Source of the DNA: Tumebacillus permanentifrigoris
GTDB lineage: Bacteria > Bacillota > Bacilli > Tumebacillales > Tumebacillaceae
Length of the DNA: 64,000 bases
NCBI RefSeq assembly: GCF_003148565.1
Contig: NZ_QGGL01000010.1
Span: 115,669 to 179,668 of the forward strand
Direction of reading: 5' to 3'
In this document: in pieces, positions 36,301 to 44,081 of the stretch
How the letters are laid out: each line of letters begins with the position of its first letter
Position numbering within the stretch: position 1 is the first letter of the stretch
Notes under the pieces: generated by a model
The model's database searches: none
Seen by the model: only the letters and a program-made list of their open reading frames with translations
What the model was told of the DNA's origin: nothing
Position numbers and translations under genes: made by a program

Positions 36301-38792
36301 TGTTGCGCTATGGTTTGGATCTGGAGCATGCGCAGATTCAAGTCCATGTGACGCCGGACTTGCTCAGCAAAGAGTATGTGCTGGCGGCGAAGGCGAACAT
36401 CAGGCAACTTCAAAACACGAACAAGTCGCACACCGTGGATTTTGAAGCCATTCGAGCGCGGTGTCGCCATACCGTCGCCAAGGATGACCTGTATCAGATC
36501 TTGCATGAGATGGGGTTTCAGTACGGGCCGCAATTTCAAGGGGTGCAACAGGCGTTCGTGGGGCATGATGAGGCGCTGGTGGAGGTGGCGCTTGCAGGGG
36601 GCGTGCAGGAGGAAGCGGGGTACTATTTCCATCCGGCCTTGCTCGATGCTTGCTTCCATGCGTTGCTGGCCTCTGAAATTCCGGTGTTGGGCGAGTCGTT
36701 GCCAGACGAAGAGTTCCGCATCCCGGTGCGCATCGGACAGGTGCGCTTTTATCAAAAACCAGCGAGTCGGCTGTGGGCGCACGCTCGGAAGACGGAAAAA
36801 AACGCAGTCTTCACCAAAGGTGATCTGCGCATCTACGATGCAGAAGGTCAGTTGATCGCTGAAGTACTCGGGTTTGTCAAACAATCTGTCGCTGTCGGTT
36901 TCGGGCAGATCGAGCAGCAAAAGTTGAAGCATTGGCTCCATGAACTGGAGTGGCATTCTCTGGAAATCGATGGTTCGGTTCTCACCGAAAAAGCGGAGTC
37001 ATTGACAGATCAAGTCTGGATTCTCTTGGAAGACCAACAAGGGGTGGCGGAGGAAACCGCTCGGTTGTTGCGTGAACGCGGGGCTCGTTGCCTGCGCATC
37101 GCTCCAGGTGATCACTATGCGTTTTCTGCTGCGGAGCAAAACGGCACGCTGCGGCCGCAACACCTGCCTGACTATCAGCACTTGTTGCATGACGTTGCCG
37201 AGCGGTGGGGTCGACCTTGTGACGGAGTCCTGCATGTCTGGAACTTGGATCTGCCGTCTCCAAACTCCGCCGCTGCGGAAGTGACGTGGCCAAAACTAAA
37301 AGAACTGGGCTGTTTGTCCCTGCTCTCGATGTATCAAGCGGTCTCGCAGTTAGGAGCGCCGACAAAAATCTGGCTCGTCACAGCTGGAGCCCAAGCTGTT
37401 CAGGATGCGGAGACTTCCGTAGCGGTCTTCCAGTCTAGCGCATGGGGAATTGCCCGAACTCTGGGACAGCAAGAAGGTCGGGAGCATTGGGGCGGTGCGA
37501 TCGATTTGGACCCGGCCACAGCACCGCAGGAGTCTGCCAACTTGCTCGTTGAGCACCTGCAGATGAATTCGTCGGAGGATCAAGTTGCGTTTCGCAGAGA
37601 CGCTCGGTACGGGTTGCGTATCAACCATGCTTCCGCGCTCGTGGGTGCCTTGCCGGCCCGCTTCCGGGAGGACGGCACGTATGTGATTACCGGTGGATTT
37701 GGATCAGTAGGCGCAGAAGTCGCCCGCCAGCTCGTCAAAAAAGGAGCCAGACGCTTGGTGCTGATCTCTCGGACTCCGTTGCCGGAACGACAGGACTGGG
37801 ATCGGCTCGATCCGACGAGCCCCGAAGGAACACGTGTCGAGCTGGTGCGTAGTTTAGAAGCGGCCCATGCACAAGTCTTCACGATCGGCATGCAGATCAC
37901 CGACGCAACAGCCGTGTCCGAATGCGTACACCAACTCAAAGCGATGGGGTGGCCGCCGGTGCGTGGGGTTGTACACAGCGCTGGAGTGCTCCAAGACGGG
38001 TTGCTTGCACGCATGGACCCTCACCAGTTTGAGCTCGTCTACGATCCGAAAGTCCAAGGGGCGTGGAATTTGCATCAAGCCTTCTTGGATGAGCCGTTGG
38101 AGTTTTTCTGGTTGTTCTCCTCGCTGGCTTCGATCATGCCGCCTGCTGGCCAAGGCAATTATGCGGCAGGCAATGCGTTCCTTGACGCGTTGGCCGCGCA
38201 TCGTCGGGCGATGGGACTTCCGGCGCTCAGCATCAACTGGGGGCCGTGGGCGATCGGGATGGTGGAAAAGCAAAACCTCGTCGAGTATTACGAACAGATC
38301 GGCATGGAGTGTTTGACCGCCAGTGCCGGCATGCAGATTCTAGACTATCTGCTCGGGCAAAATGTGGCGCAAACCCTCGTGCTCTCCGCCAACTGGCCCG
38401 TGCTGTTGCATCAGTACCCCAAAGACCTGCCCTTGCTAGCGTTGCTGCGCAAACACCTCGATGAGGCGGGGACGCAATCTCGCATCGGTCAGGATTTCAA
38501 GGAGCGCCTGCTGCAGCTCGCTCCCGATGCGCGCCGGTCGGCTGTGCAGGAACATTTCTTGCACCTGATCTCGGAGTTCTTGCATTACCCGCGCCCGATG
38601 CTGGAAGTCGACAAATCACTGCCAGACATTGGGTTGGATTCGATGATCTCTCTCAAGCTAAAAGCACAGGTGCTCCAAGATCTAGGGGTGGGATTGATGA
38701 TTGGCGAGTTGTTGAGCGGAGTTCCGATCCAAGAACTTGCAGAACTCGTGATGCAGCGGCAGGAAGAGCAGGTCGCGACAGTTGTTTCCTAA
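33387..38792 (+). CDS. Single-module type I polyketide synthase (KS-AT-DH-KR-ACP)
   Basis: 1801 residues. KS (~15-445) has DTACSSS with Cys190, His325 in EAHGTGTP and His365 in NIGHTEAAAG. AT (~535-850) has GHSAGE with Ser627 and VPFHS around 727-731; PFH suggests malonyl rather than methylmalonyl selection. DH (~890-1170) has His922 in the HxxxGxxxxP position, although Gly is Asn here, and Asp1087 in LLDACFH. A structural KR subdomain leads to the catalytic KR (~1430-1615) with TGGFGSVGAEVA and Tyr1592, and VLQD hints at a B-type KR. ACP (~1715-1790) has the phosphopantetheine Ser1752 in GLDSM. No enoylreductase, methyltransferase or thioesterase is seen. The start overlaps the preceding stop; an ATG at 33408 is an alternative. 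It may act iteratively to make an unsaturated or hydroxylated acyl chain. Release and product are unknown. Confidence 0.93.
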   Translation: MKGRPETMEPTDLDLKNAIAIVGMGCRFPGGVASPDQYWELLKNGTDAIREVPADRWCKADFYHPDREKPGKMVTRWGGFLDQIDQFDPQFFGISPHEAHHMDPQQRLLLEVTWEAFEQGGHHPSQLAGTDVGVFIGAFSLDYHALQFADFYQRQVSPYTAASSMTTMISNRISYIYDFRGPSMTLDTACSSSLVAVHAACESLRRGESHTAVAGGVLLVFTPQYSIVESKGGFLSADGRCQTFDAKANGYVRGEGVGIVVLKRLEDAQADGDHIQGIILGSGVNQDGRTVGITVPSQQAQETLIRETLRKSGVSPSRVQYVEAHGTGTPIGDPIEARAIGQVYGQGRPVDQPLLIGSCKTNIGHTEAAAGIAGLMKAVLCLQHKQIPPHLHFQTPNPDIPFAELNLRVVTELEPWPAHVGPAVAAVNSFGYGGTNAHLILCEPSRVVARGADAAPSMPARPFVLPFSGRHAEALSHLEAEYRRHLTDFSSLQDLCWSAGVRREHHDHRRAWVVDTQQSPRVFSGKKPAGVAPKLVFAFSGMGTQWSGMGRQLLEQEPVFREMIVRCDELFTVIGGWSILAEMTADESNSRMEETDVSMVVNFAVQVALDALWRSWGVRPDAVLGHSAGEVAAFYTAGVYTLADALKLLHHRARLLKRLDGRGSMVFAAVPEAVMNGLLNQTESQVCIAAVNSPSSVTLSGAQADLEQLMEQLRARNYFCKQLRVNVPFHSPAMAEIRDELLACVRDLPSQHPVDLLISTVTGEPVYGAPDGTYWWQNVREPVQFNAAVRKLIRDRHTIFLEIGPHPVLSSSILECLMDTSGLVVPSLRRHEDEAMQLMQSLAQLYVRGIDPDWQALYPEGKWMQLPSYPWQHKPYWIEQEFIRNIRLGRRDHPLLGHSVPGATPIWEGEVSLNSLSYLRDHRVMNQMLFPAAGYIEGCLQAVSLQLGAGSFVLEDLELHRSLALSDAGTIMLRYGLDLEHAQIQVHVTPDLLSKEYVLAAKANIRQLQNTNKSHTVDFEAIRARCRHTVAKDDLYQILHEMGFQYGPQFQGVQQAFVGHDEALVEVALAGGVQEEAGYYFHPALLDACFHALLASEIPVLGESLPDEEFRIPVRIGQVRFYQKPASRLWAHARKTEKNAVFTKGDLRIYDAEGQLIAEVLGFVKQSVAVGFGQIEQQKLKHWLHELEWHSLEIDGSVLTEKAESLTDQVWILLEDQQGVAEETARLLRERGARCLRIAPGDHYAFSAAEQNGTLRPQHLPDYQHLLHDVAERWGRPCDGVLHVWNLDLPSPNSAAAEVTWPKLKELGCLSLLSMYQAVSQLGAPTKIWLVTAGAQAVQDAETSVAVFQSSAWGIARTLGQQEGREHWGGAIDLDPATAPQESANLLVEHLQMNSSEDQVAFRRDARYGLRINHASALVGALPARFREDGTYVITGGFGSVGAEVARQLVKKGARRLVLISRTPLPERQDWDRLDPTSPEGTRVELVRSLEAAHAQVFTIGMQITDATAVSECVHQLKAMGWPPVRGVVHSAGVLQDGLLARMDPHQFELVYDPKVQGAWNLHQAFLDEPLEFFWLFSSLASIMPPAGQGNYAAGNAFLDALAAHRRAMGLPALSINWGPWAIGMVEKQNLVEYYEQIGMECLTASAGMQILDYLLGQNVAQTLVLSANWPVLLHQYPKDLPLLALLRKHLDEAGTQSRIGQDFKERLLQLAPDARRSAVQEHFLHLISEFLHYPRPMLEVDKSLPDIGLDSMISLKLKAQVLQDLGVGLMIGELLSGVPIQELAELVMQRQEEQVATVVS

Positions 38793-38837
38793 GAAAGAAT
38801 GTAAGTATCCTTATAGCTATTGCTCAAGCATACGAAT

Positions 38838-38875
38838 ATAATGTATCTTGTAGTTGCAATCTGTATAGAGGAGGT
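38838..38875 (+). promoter_or_regulatory. Candidate -10 and ribosome binding site of the Fe-S carrier gene
   Basis: TATAAT at 38838-38843 lacks a good -35 at the proper distance. GAGGAGGTGA follows before the ATG. No terminator is visible between the PKS and this gene, so some read-through from the operon is possible. Confidence 0.35.
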
Positions 38876-38882
38876 GAGCACA

Positions 38883-39236
38883 ATGGTAACGATGACTCCG
38901 TCCGCAGTGGAGAAGGTTTCTTCCCTGCTGCAAGCGAAGGATAACGACCAATTGGCTCTTCGTATTTTCATTAAATCGGGTGGTTGCTCTGGTTTCTCCT
39001 ACGGCATGGCACTGGATGAGAAAAAAGACAATGACCAAGCGTTTGATATCGACGGCGTGAAAATTGTCATCGACGAAATGTCCAGTCAGTACCTCGACGG
39101 TGCGACTGTTGACTACGTCGATTCGATGATGGGCGCTGGTTTCAAAATCGAGAACCCGAACGCTACGTCGACCTGCGGGTGCGGCTCTTCCTTCAAGACC
39201 GCTGATGGCGCTGGTAAACCGGGCGCTTGCTGCTAA
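38883..39236 (+). CDS. A-type iron-sulfur cluster carrier (IscA/ErpA/SufA family)
   Basis: 117 residues of the HesB/IscA fold. The three ligand cysteines are in SGGCSGFSYGM and the C-terminal CGCGSSF. An extra C-terminal tail ends PGACC. The start has GAGGAGGTGA 8 nt upstream; longer in-frame starts are not supported. It accepts and delivers Fe-S clusters to client proteins in the cytoplasm, potentially including FixX-like proteins. It is flanked by its own terminator. Bacillus equivalents are SufA or YutM/ErpA. Confidence 0.93.
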   Translation: MVTMTPSAVEKVSSLLQAKDNDQLALRIFIKSGGCSGFSYGMALDEKKDNDQAFDIDGVKIVIDEMSSQYLDGATVDYVDSMMGAGFKIENPNATSTCGCGSSFKTADGAGKPGACC

Positions 39237-39253
39237 TTGTTGCTCGTGGCATG

Positions 39254-39291
39254 AAAAAAAGCCTGTCCCTCGCGGGGCAGGCTTTTTTTGT
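39254..39291. terminator. Bidirectional terminator between convergent genes
   Basis: Arms AAAAAAGCCTGTCCC and GGGGCAGGCTTTTTTT around TCGC. Confidence 0.92.
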
Positions 39292-39302
39292 AAAAAGGAG
39301 GC

Positions 39303-39821
39303 TTACAGAACAGCCTTCGCTGCTGCGATTGCTGCATCGTAGTCCGGGTGGTTGGTTACTTCGTTGACGTATTCAACATGTACGAGCTTGTCGTTGGCGT
39401 CGATGACGAAGACGGAACGAGCGAGCAGGCGCAGTTCTTTGATGACGACGCCATAGTTCAGACCGAAGGACAGGTCGCGGTGGTCAGACACGGTTTGCAC
39501 CTTGTCGATGCCCGCAGCTGCGCACCAGCGGCCTTGTGCGAACGGGAGGTCAACAGAAACGGTGAGGATCTTCACGTTGCCAAGGTTTGCTGCTTCCTCG
39601 TTGAAGCGGCGGGTTTGTGCGTCACATACGCCGGTGTCAACAGACGGAACGACGGAGATGATGCGCACGGTGCCTTTGGAATCGCCCAGGGTAACCGGGG
39701 TCAGGTTGTTCGCGAGGACGGTGAAGTCCGGAGCGGTGTCGCCAACTTTTACTTCGGTACCTTGCAGGGTGACAGCGCCACCTTTGAAGGTGATGCCTTG
39801 ACGTTCAGCTACAGTAGTCAT
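39303..39821 (-). CDS. tpx: Thiol peroxidase Tpx
   Basis: 172 residues of the atypical 2-Cys peroxiredoxin Tpx family. The peroxidatic Cys66 is in [15 protein letters not shown] and the resolving Cys100 in [25 protein letters not shown] and [17 protein letters not shown] are also typical. It reduces hydrogen peroxide and organic peroxides in the cytoplasm with thioredoxin as donor. GGGAGG precedes the ATG. An inverted repeat in the leader suggests redox-responsive control. Confidence 0.96.
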   Translation of the reverse strand: MTTVAERQGITFKGGAVTLQGTEVKVGDTAPDFTVLANNLTPVTLGDSKGTVRIISVVPSVDTGVCDAQTRRFNEEAANLGNVKILTVSVDLPFAQGRWCAAAGIDKVQTVSDHRDLSFGLNYGVVIKELRLLARSVFVIDANDKLVHVEYVNEVTNHPDYDAAIAAAKAVL

Positions 39822-39851
39822 AGGTTTAGTAAACCTCCCAATAATTGATTT

Positions 39852-39868
39852 TGTATGTACAGCATACA
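39852..39868. promoter_or_regulatory. Inverted repeat in the tpx leader
   Basis: TGTATG (39852-39857) and CATACA (39863-39868) form a perfect dyad with 5-nt spacing about 30 nt before tpx, just downstream of a possible leftward -10 (TAAGAT). It is a candidate operator of unknown owner and does not fit a standard PerR box. Confidence 0.4.
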
Positions 39869-39898
39869 GATCCTATCTTACCCGAAAAAGGTGAGAAT

Positions 39899-40672
39899 TT
39901 ATGTGACGTAGCCCCCATTTGGTGAGAGGATTTGTCCTGTCAGAAAAGACGAGGACGGCAGCGCGAGAAAAGTTACGGCGTTGGCTACATCCTCAGCAGT
40001 GCCCAGACGTCCGACCGGCGTCTCCTCGGCAAGCATCTGCAGATCTTCGTCGCTCAGGTGTCCCAACATGTCCGTTTGGATCGCGCCTGGAGCGACGGCG
40101 TTGACTGTGATTCCAGATGGGCCCATTTCCTTGGCGAGCGCCTTCGTCATGGCGATCACACCGCCTTTGGAGGCGCTGTACGCCACTTCACAGGAGCCGC
40201 CCGCCAGTCCCCATATGGAGGACAGATTGATGATCCGTCCGTACTGCTGGCGGATCATATGCGGGAGGATCGCTCTCGTGCACAGGAAGGGTGCTTTGAG
40301 ATTGGCAGACATCAGCATGTCCCACTCCTGTTCCGTCATGTCCAGCAACAACCCGGTGTGCGCAACTCCGGCGTTGTTGACGAGGATCGCAGGAGCACCG
40401 AAATGGACGGTAGCCGTTTCGATGAGGCGGTTGACGTCGTCTGCACGAGATACATCCGCTTGAAGGGTGATCGCCGACACATCGAACTTGCGACAGATCG
40501 CGGCCACAGATTCAGCCATCTCCGCGTTTTGGCGGTAGTTGATCACGACATTGGCACCCGCGCGCGCCAGACCGACCGCAATCGCCGCGCCGATCCCTCG
40601 GGAGGCGCCTGTGACGATCGCATGCTGGCGGGTGAGCGGGCGACCGGTGAGGGGGGGTTGGAAAGCTGTCAC
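39899..40672 (-). CDS. SDR-family oxidoreductase (FabG-like)
   Basis: 257 residues. The Rossmann motif TGASRGIGAAIA, NNAGVAH, the catalytic Ser in NLSSIWGLAGG and YSASKGG (Tyr/Lys), and PGAIQTDM are typical of 3-oxoacyl-ACP reductase-like SDRs. The GTG at 40672 was chosen because AAGGAAG lies 8 nt upstream; a GTG at 40681 would overlap that site. It lies upstream of tpx on the same strand. It is not in a fatty-acid operon, so the true substrate is open. Confidence 0.88.
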   Translation of the reverse strand: MTAFQPPLTGRPLTRQHAIVTGASRGIGAAIAVGLARAGANVVINYRQNAEMAESVAAICRKFDVSAITLQADVSRADDVNRLIETATVHFGAPAILVNNAGVAHTGLLLDMTEQEWDMLMSANLKAPFLCTRAILPHMIRQQYGRIINLSSIWGLAGGSCEVAYSASKGGVIAMTKALAKEMGPSGITVNAVAPGAIQTDMLGHLSDEDLQMLAEETPVGRLGTAEDVANAVTFLALPSSSFLTGQILSPNGGYVT

Positions 40673-40702
40673 GGACTCCACTTCCTTTCAACTTCTACTG
40701 TA

Positions 40703-40744
40703 ACAAAAAAGCACCCGGGCCGCGCAGGGCCGGGTGCTTTTTTT
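40703..40744. terminator. Terminator between the hydrolase and FabG-like genes
   Basis: Arms AAAAAAGCACCCGG and CCGGGTGCTTTTTTT. It ends the leftward hydrolase transcript; T runs exist on both strands. Confidence 0.9.
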
Positions 40745-41519
40745 ACAAAGGCAGCTCGTTGAGCCACTCACTCAGCAGGTGGTTGAACGTCTTTTGCGCT
40801 CGCGTGGCGACGGCGTGGTTGCAGCCTTCGACGACGGAGAGGCGGACGTGGGGGAGGTACTGCGCGAATTCGCGGGCGTAAGTGGCTGTTGAGCGATCCT
40901 TGGACCCGTGAACGAGCAGGACGGGAGCGGTTACGCGCTGCGAGACTTCTCGCGTGGTGAGGAAGTGCTCGCAGGCGTCCAGCATCCGCAACGATTCTTC
41001 GATGTTCGATCGCTTGGCGATGCGGTAGAAAAACCCGCGCTGCACGAGGTTCTCCGCGTTGGCAACGGCAACCGCGTAGGCGGCTAGTTTGTGAAAATTG
41101 GTCAGCATCAGCCAGCGGCTGAACAGGACTTTCAGCGACATGTACACACCTTTGACCTTCGCAAACGAACCGATCAGACAGAGGCCGGCGACTTTTTCCG
41201 GGTGGTCGATCGCGAATTGCTCAGCGATCAACGTGCCGGTCGAGTAGCCGACGAGGACGGCTTTTTCAATGCCGAGCGCTTGATAGAGCGCGTGGAGGTC
41301 TTCGCTGTAGTGACGGACCGTGATCGGTCCTTTGGAGACCCCCGTGCCGCCATTCCCTCGTGTATCGTAGGCGATCACGGTGTAGTGCCGAGCGAACAAC
41401 GGAGTCTGGCCGATCCACATCTGATGGGAGAGACCCATTCCGTGGATGAGGATGAGTGGGAAGCCCATCCCGGTTACTGTATAGTAGTGGGAGATGCCAT
41501 CATGTTCGAAGCGCGGCAT
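40743..41519 (-). CDS. Alpha/beta-fold hydrolase
   Basis: 258 residues. The oxyanion region is LIHGMGLSHQMW, the nucleophile elbow GYSTGT, the acid in HGSKDRST and the catalytic His in EGCNHAVATRA. These are typical of the 3-oxoadipate enol-lactonase/haloperoxidase-like group. It begins 6 nt after the stop of the upstream leftward hypothetical gene, so the two form an operon. The substrate is unknown. Confidence 0.88.
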   Translation of the reverse strand: MPRFEHDGISHYYTVTGMGFPLILIHGMGLSHQMWIGQTPLFARHYTVIAYDTRGNGGTGVSKGPITVRHYSEDLHALYQALGIEKAVLVGYSTGTLIAEQFAIDHPEKVAGLCLIGSFAKVKGVYMSLKVLFSRWLMLTNFHKLAAYAVAVANAENLVQRGFFYRIAKRSNIEESLRMLDACEHFLTTREVSQRVTAPVLLVHGSKDRSTATYAREFAQYLPHVRLSVVEGCNHAVATRAQKTFNHLLSEWLNELPL

Positions 41520-41525
41520 CTGACC

Positions 41526-42344
41526 TCACTCCCGCGGCGGCAACCCGACTGTGGCGTTCGGGTCTGCGAGGTTGTAGTCGCCGAGTCCGATGTTTCGGTC
41601 GATGAAACCTTGTGGAGAGAGCGGGGCGATCGGATCGAGCGGATAGCCTTCGAGAGCTGGATTGCGGTATTCCTCCGGGATCGTGGAGTCCGGCTGGGCG
41701 AATGAATAGTGGCTTTCCACACCGGGATTGGCAGGCAGGGTTTCATAGGAAGGAAATCCTCCATCTGGTTCGCTGGACGTCCCGCGATGTGGCTTTCCTC
41801 CGTACTGCAGCATGATCCGCTCCACGATCATCGCTTCATGCTCCGAGTGCACATCGACTGCGATGAACACGCTCTGGTTGCGAGGGCTTGTGTTTTGATC
41901 TGCAAAGTTTCCGGCCCGACTCCATGTGCCGCCTTGACCACCAGAAGTGCTCGACCCTCGCTGTTGATCCTCATCCTCTAAGCTGTAATTCGTTCCCAGT
42001 TCAGCGAGCATGTAACTGCCGATATTCTGTCCGATGGCGTCACCCGCCATCGGGCCGCCGGTGAGGATCGGGCTCATGCCAGGGTAGAGGTAGGCGACTG
42101 TGCCCAGCGCGACACCTCCGATCTCCGCCAGATCGGAGATCATCGTCTGAGCAGTTCCGATCCCGCCGTCTGCCAATTTGGTGAGATCGTCTCGATCATC
42201 TGTTTTGTGCGTCTGACCTGCGTTCAGACCGCTTTGTGGCGTTAGAACCGAAATTCTTTCCTTAAAATAAGGTGTTAAGTCCTTGACGCAACCTTTCGCT
42301 GTTGTATACGATTGAAAATGAGTGATGATTCGTTCATTTTTCAT
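41526..42344 (-). CDS. Hypothetical protein with glycine-rich hydrophobic core (272 aa)
   Basis: Starts at an ATG giving MKNERIITHFQSYTTAKGCV. A GTG at 42368 would lengthen it by 8 residues, and AAGGAGT lies 13 nt before the chosen ATG. It has a small N-terminal alpha/beta-like segment, a hydrophobic Gly/Ala stretch (GGVALGTVAYLYPGMSPIL) that may be a membrane or glycine-zipper segment, a short VFIAVDVHSEHEAMIVERIM domain and a long Pro/Asn-rich disordered C-terminus. The ends loosely recall YflT-like stress proteins, but this is not established. It is in an operon with the hydrolase and divergent from the leucine-catabolism genes. Confidence 0.65.
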   Translation of the reverse strand: MKNERIITHFQSYTTAKGCVKDLTPYFKERISVLTPQSGLNAGQTHKTDDRDDLTKLADGGIGTAQTMISDLAEIGGVALGTVAYLYPGMSPILTGGPMAGDAIGQNIGSYMLAELGTNYSLEDEDQQRGSSTSGGQGGTWSRAGNFADQNTSPRNQSVFIAVDVHSEHEAMIVERIMLQYGGKPHRGTSSEPDGGFPSYETLPANPGVESHYSFAQPDSTIPEEYRNPALEGYPLDPIAPLSPQGFIDRNIGLGDYNLADPNATVGLPPRE

Positions 42345-42427
42345 GGTTTCCTGATCCACTCCTTCCACACTTAGAGTTTGCAGGAACCCGTGAAGCGATA
42401 CCGTATAACCTTAGGGAGGAATCCATT

Positions 42428-43774
42428 TTGTTCCGAAAAATCCTGATCGCCAACCGCGGCGAGATCGCCTGCCGCGTCATCCGCACTTGTAAAGCCTTAG
42501 GCATCCAAACGGTCGGTATATATTCCGAAGCGGACGCAGAAGCTCCGCATGTTACGATGGCGGACGAAGCCTACCTCGTCGGCGCCCCGCCGGTCGCGCA
42601 AAGCTACCTCAACGTCGACCGCATTCTCGAAATCGCCAAAGAAACTGGCGCTGAAGCTGTACACCCAGGTTATGGACTGCTCTCTGAGAACACCGACTTC
42701 GCGCGCCGCATCGAAGCAGAGGGCATCACGTTCATCGGCCCGTCGATTGAAGCGATCGCCGCGATGGGCTCCAAGATCGAGTCCCGCAAAGCGATGGAGA
42801 TCGCAGGCGTTCCGGTCGTTCCGGGCATCACCCGCCCGCTGGCCGACGCAGAGGAAGGCGTGCAAGTCGCGCAAGAGATCGGCTATCCGGTCATGCTCAA
42901 GGCATCTGGTGGTGGCGGTGGGATCGGCATGCAAGTCTGCCATACCGACGCAGAGCTGCTCAAAGCCTTTGCTGGCAACCAAAACCGCGCCAAGCAGTTT
43001 TTTGGCGACGACGCGATGTACATTGAAAAGTTCGTAGAGGAGCCGCGTCACATCGAGGTGCAGGTTCTGGCCGATAAGCAAGGCAACACCGTCTACCTCT
43101 GGGAGCGCGAATGCTCGATCCAGCGCCGTCATCAAAAAGTGGTCGAGGAAGCCCCATCCTCCTTCCTCGATACCGAGCTGCGCACGAAAATGGGCGAAGC
43201 GGCTGTGCGCGCTGCCAAATCGATTGGCTACAGCAACGCCGGCACGATTGAGTTCTTGGTCGACAAGCACCGGAACTTCTACTTCCTGGAAATGAACACC
43301 CGTCTGCAAGTCGAGCACCCGATCACTGAGGAGATCACCGGACTCGACCTCGTGCATGAACAACTGCGCATCGCGGCAGGCGAAGAGCTGGGCTACGGCC
43401 AAGCTGATGTGAAACTCGAAGGCCACGCCATCGAAGTTCGCATCTACGCGGAAGACCCGAAAACGTTCTTCCCGTCGCCGGGGACGATCACCCGCTTTGA
43501 ACCGCCGACCTTTGCGTTCGTGCGCAACGAGATCGGCACGGCAGGTGAGGGTGCGAAAGTCACGCCGTTCTACGACCCGATGATCGCCAAGTTGGTCGTC
43601 AAAGCTTCCGACCGTTTGGAAGCGATTACACGGATGCAGGAAGCGCTGGATCACTACCACGTGGAAGGGATCAAGACCAACATCCCGATGCTCCGCGAAG
43701 TGATGGCTCACGAGGCGTTCCGCGCCGGGGATACGACCACCGATTTTGTGGCAAAACACATTCAGAAAAAATAA
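42428..43774 (+). CDS. Biotin carboxylase subunit (YngH-like), acyl-CoA/methylcrotonyl-CoA carboxylase
   Basis: 448 residues, TTG start with GGGAGG 9 nt upstream. The N-terminus FRKILIANRGEIACRVIRTC, the ATP-grasp glycine loop KASGGGGGIGMQ, ERECSIQRRHQKVVEEAPS and MNTRLQVEHPITEEITGLDLV are all intact. It carboxylates biotin on a separate carrier protein using ATP and bicarbonate. The gene order (biotin carboxylase, small biotin carrier, HMG-CoA lyase, enoyl-CoA hydratase, carboxyltransferase) equals the Bacillus yngH-HB-G-F-E operon, so it most likely serves 3-methylcrotonyl-CoA carboxylase in leucine degradation rather than fatty-acid AccC. Confidence 0.92.
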   Translation: MFRKILIANRGEIACRVIRTCKALGIQTVGIYSEADAEAPHVTMADEAYLVGAPPVAQSYLNVDRILEIAKETGAEAVHPGYGLLSENTDFARRIEAEGITFIGPSIEAIAAMGSKIESRKAMEIAGVPVVPGITRPLADAEEGVQVAQEIGYPVMLKASGGGGGIGMQVCHTDAELLKAFAGNQNRAKQFFGDDAMYIEKFVEEPRHIEVQVLADKQGNTVYLWERECSIQRRHQKVVEEAPSSFLDTELRTKMGEAAVRAAKSIGYSNAGTIEFLVDKHRNFYFLEMNTRLQVEHPITEEITGLDLVHEQLRIAAGEELGYGQADVKLEGHAIEVRIYAEDPKTFFPSPGTITRFEPPTFAFVRNEIGTAGEGAKVTPFYDPMIAKLVVKASDRLEAITRMQEALDHYHVEGIKTNIPMLREVMAHEAFRAGDTTTDFVAKHIQKK

Positions 43775-43811
43775 CAGGAGTTCCCACGGAACCCTCAGGA
43801 GGATATCTCAG

Positions 43812-44027
43812 ATGACAGAAATCACCGCAAGCATGGCAGGCAACGTATGGAAAGTACTCGTAAACGTCGGTGACACCGTCGAAGAAGGCCAAGACGTGGT
43901 CATCCTCGAATCGATGAAAATGGAAATCCCGATCGCGGCTGACTTTGGCGGCAAAGTCGTCGAAGTGAAAGCAGCAGAGGGCGGCTTCGTCAACGAAGGC
44001 GACGTGCTCGTCGTCATCGAAGACTAA
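43812..44027 (+). CDS. Small biotin/lipoyl carrier protein (YngHB-like)
   Basis: 71 residues, the single biotinyl domain of the carboxylase. ESMKMEIPI contains the biotinylated Lys in the canonical (E)xMKM motif, flanked by VGDTVEEGQDVVIL and EGGFVNEGDVLVVIE. The ATG with AGGAGGA upstream was chosen over a longer overlapping reading frame. It carries carboxybiotin between the biotin carboxylase and the carboxyltransferase encoded in the same operon. Confidence 0.93.
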   Translation: MTEITASMAGNVWKVLVNVGDTVEEGQDVVILESMKMEIPIAADFGGKVVEVKAAEGGFVNEGDVLVVIED

Positions 44028-44081
44028 TCGGGCTAATTCCCAAGCAGAACGCCTTTGCCGGGTAGAAAGGTGTGACAATAG

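Noticed and set aside
33387-38792. Enoylreductase or thioesterase domain in the PKS
   Set aside because: The region between DH and KR (~1190-1430) lacks the ER nucleotide motif and reads as the KR structural half; the protein ends about 10 residues after the ACP.
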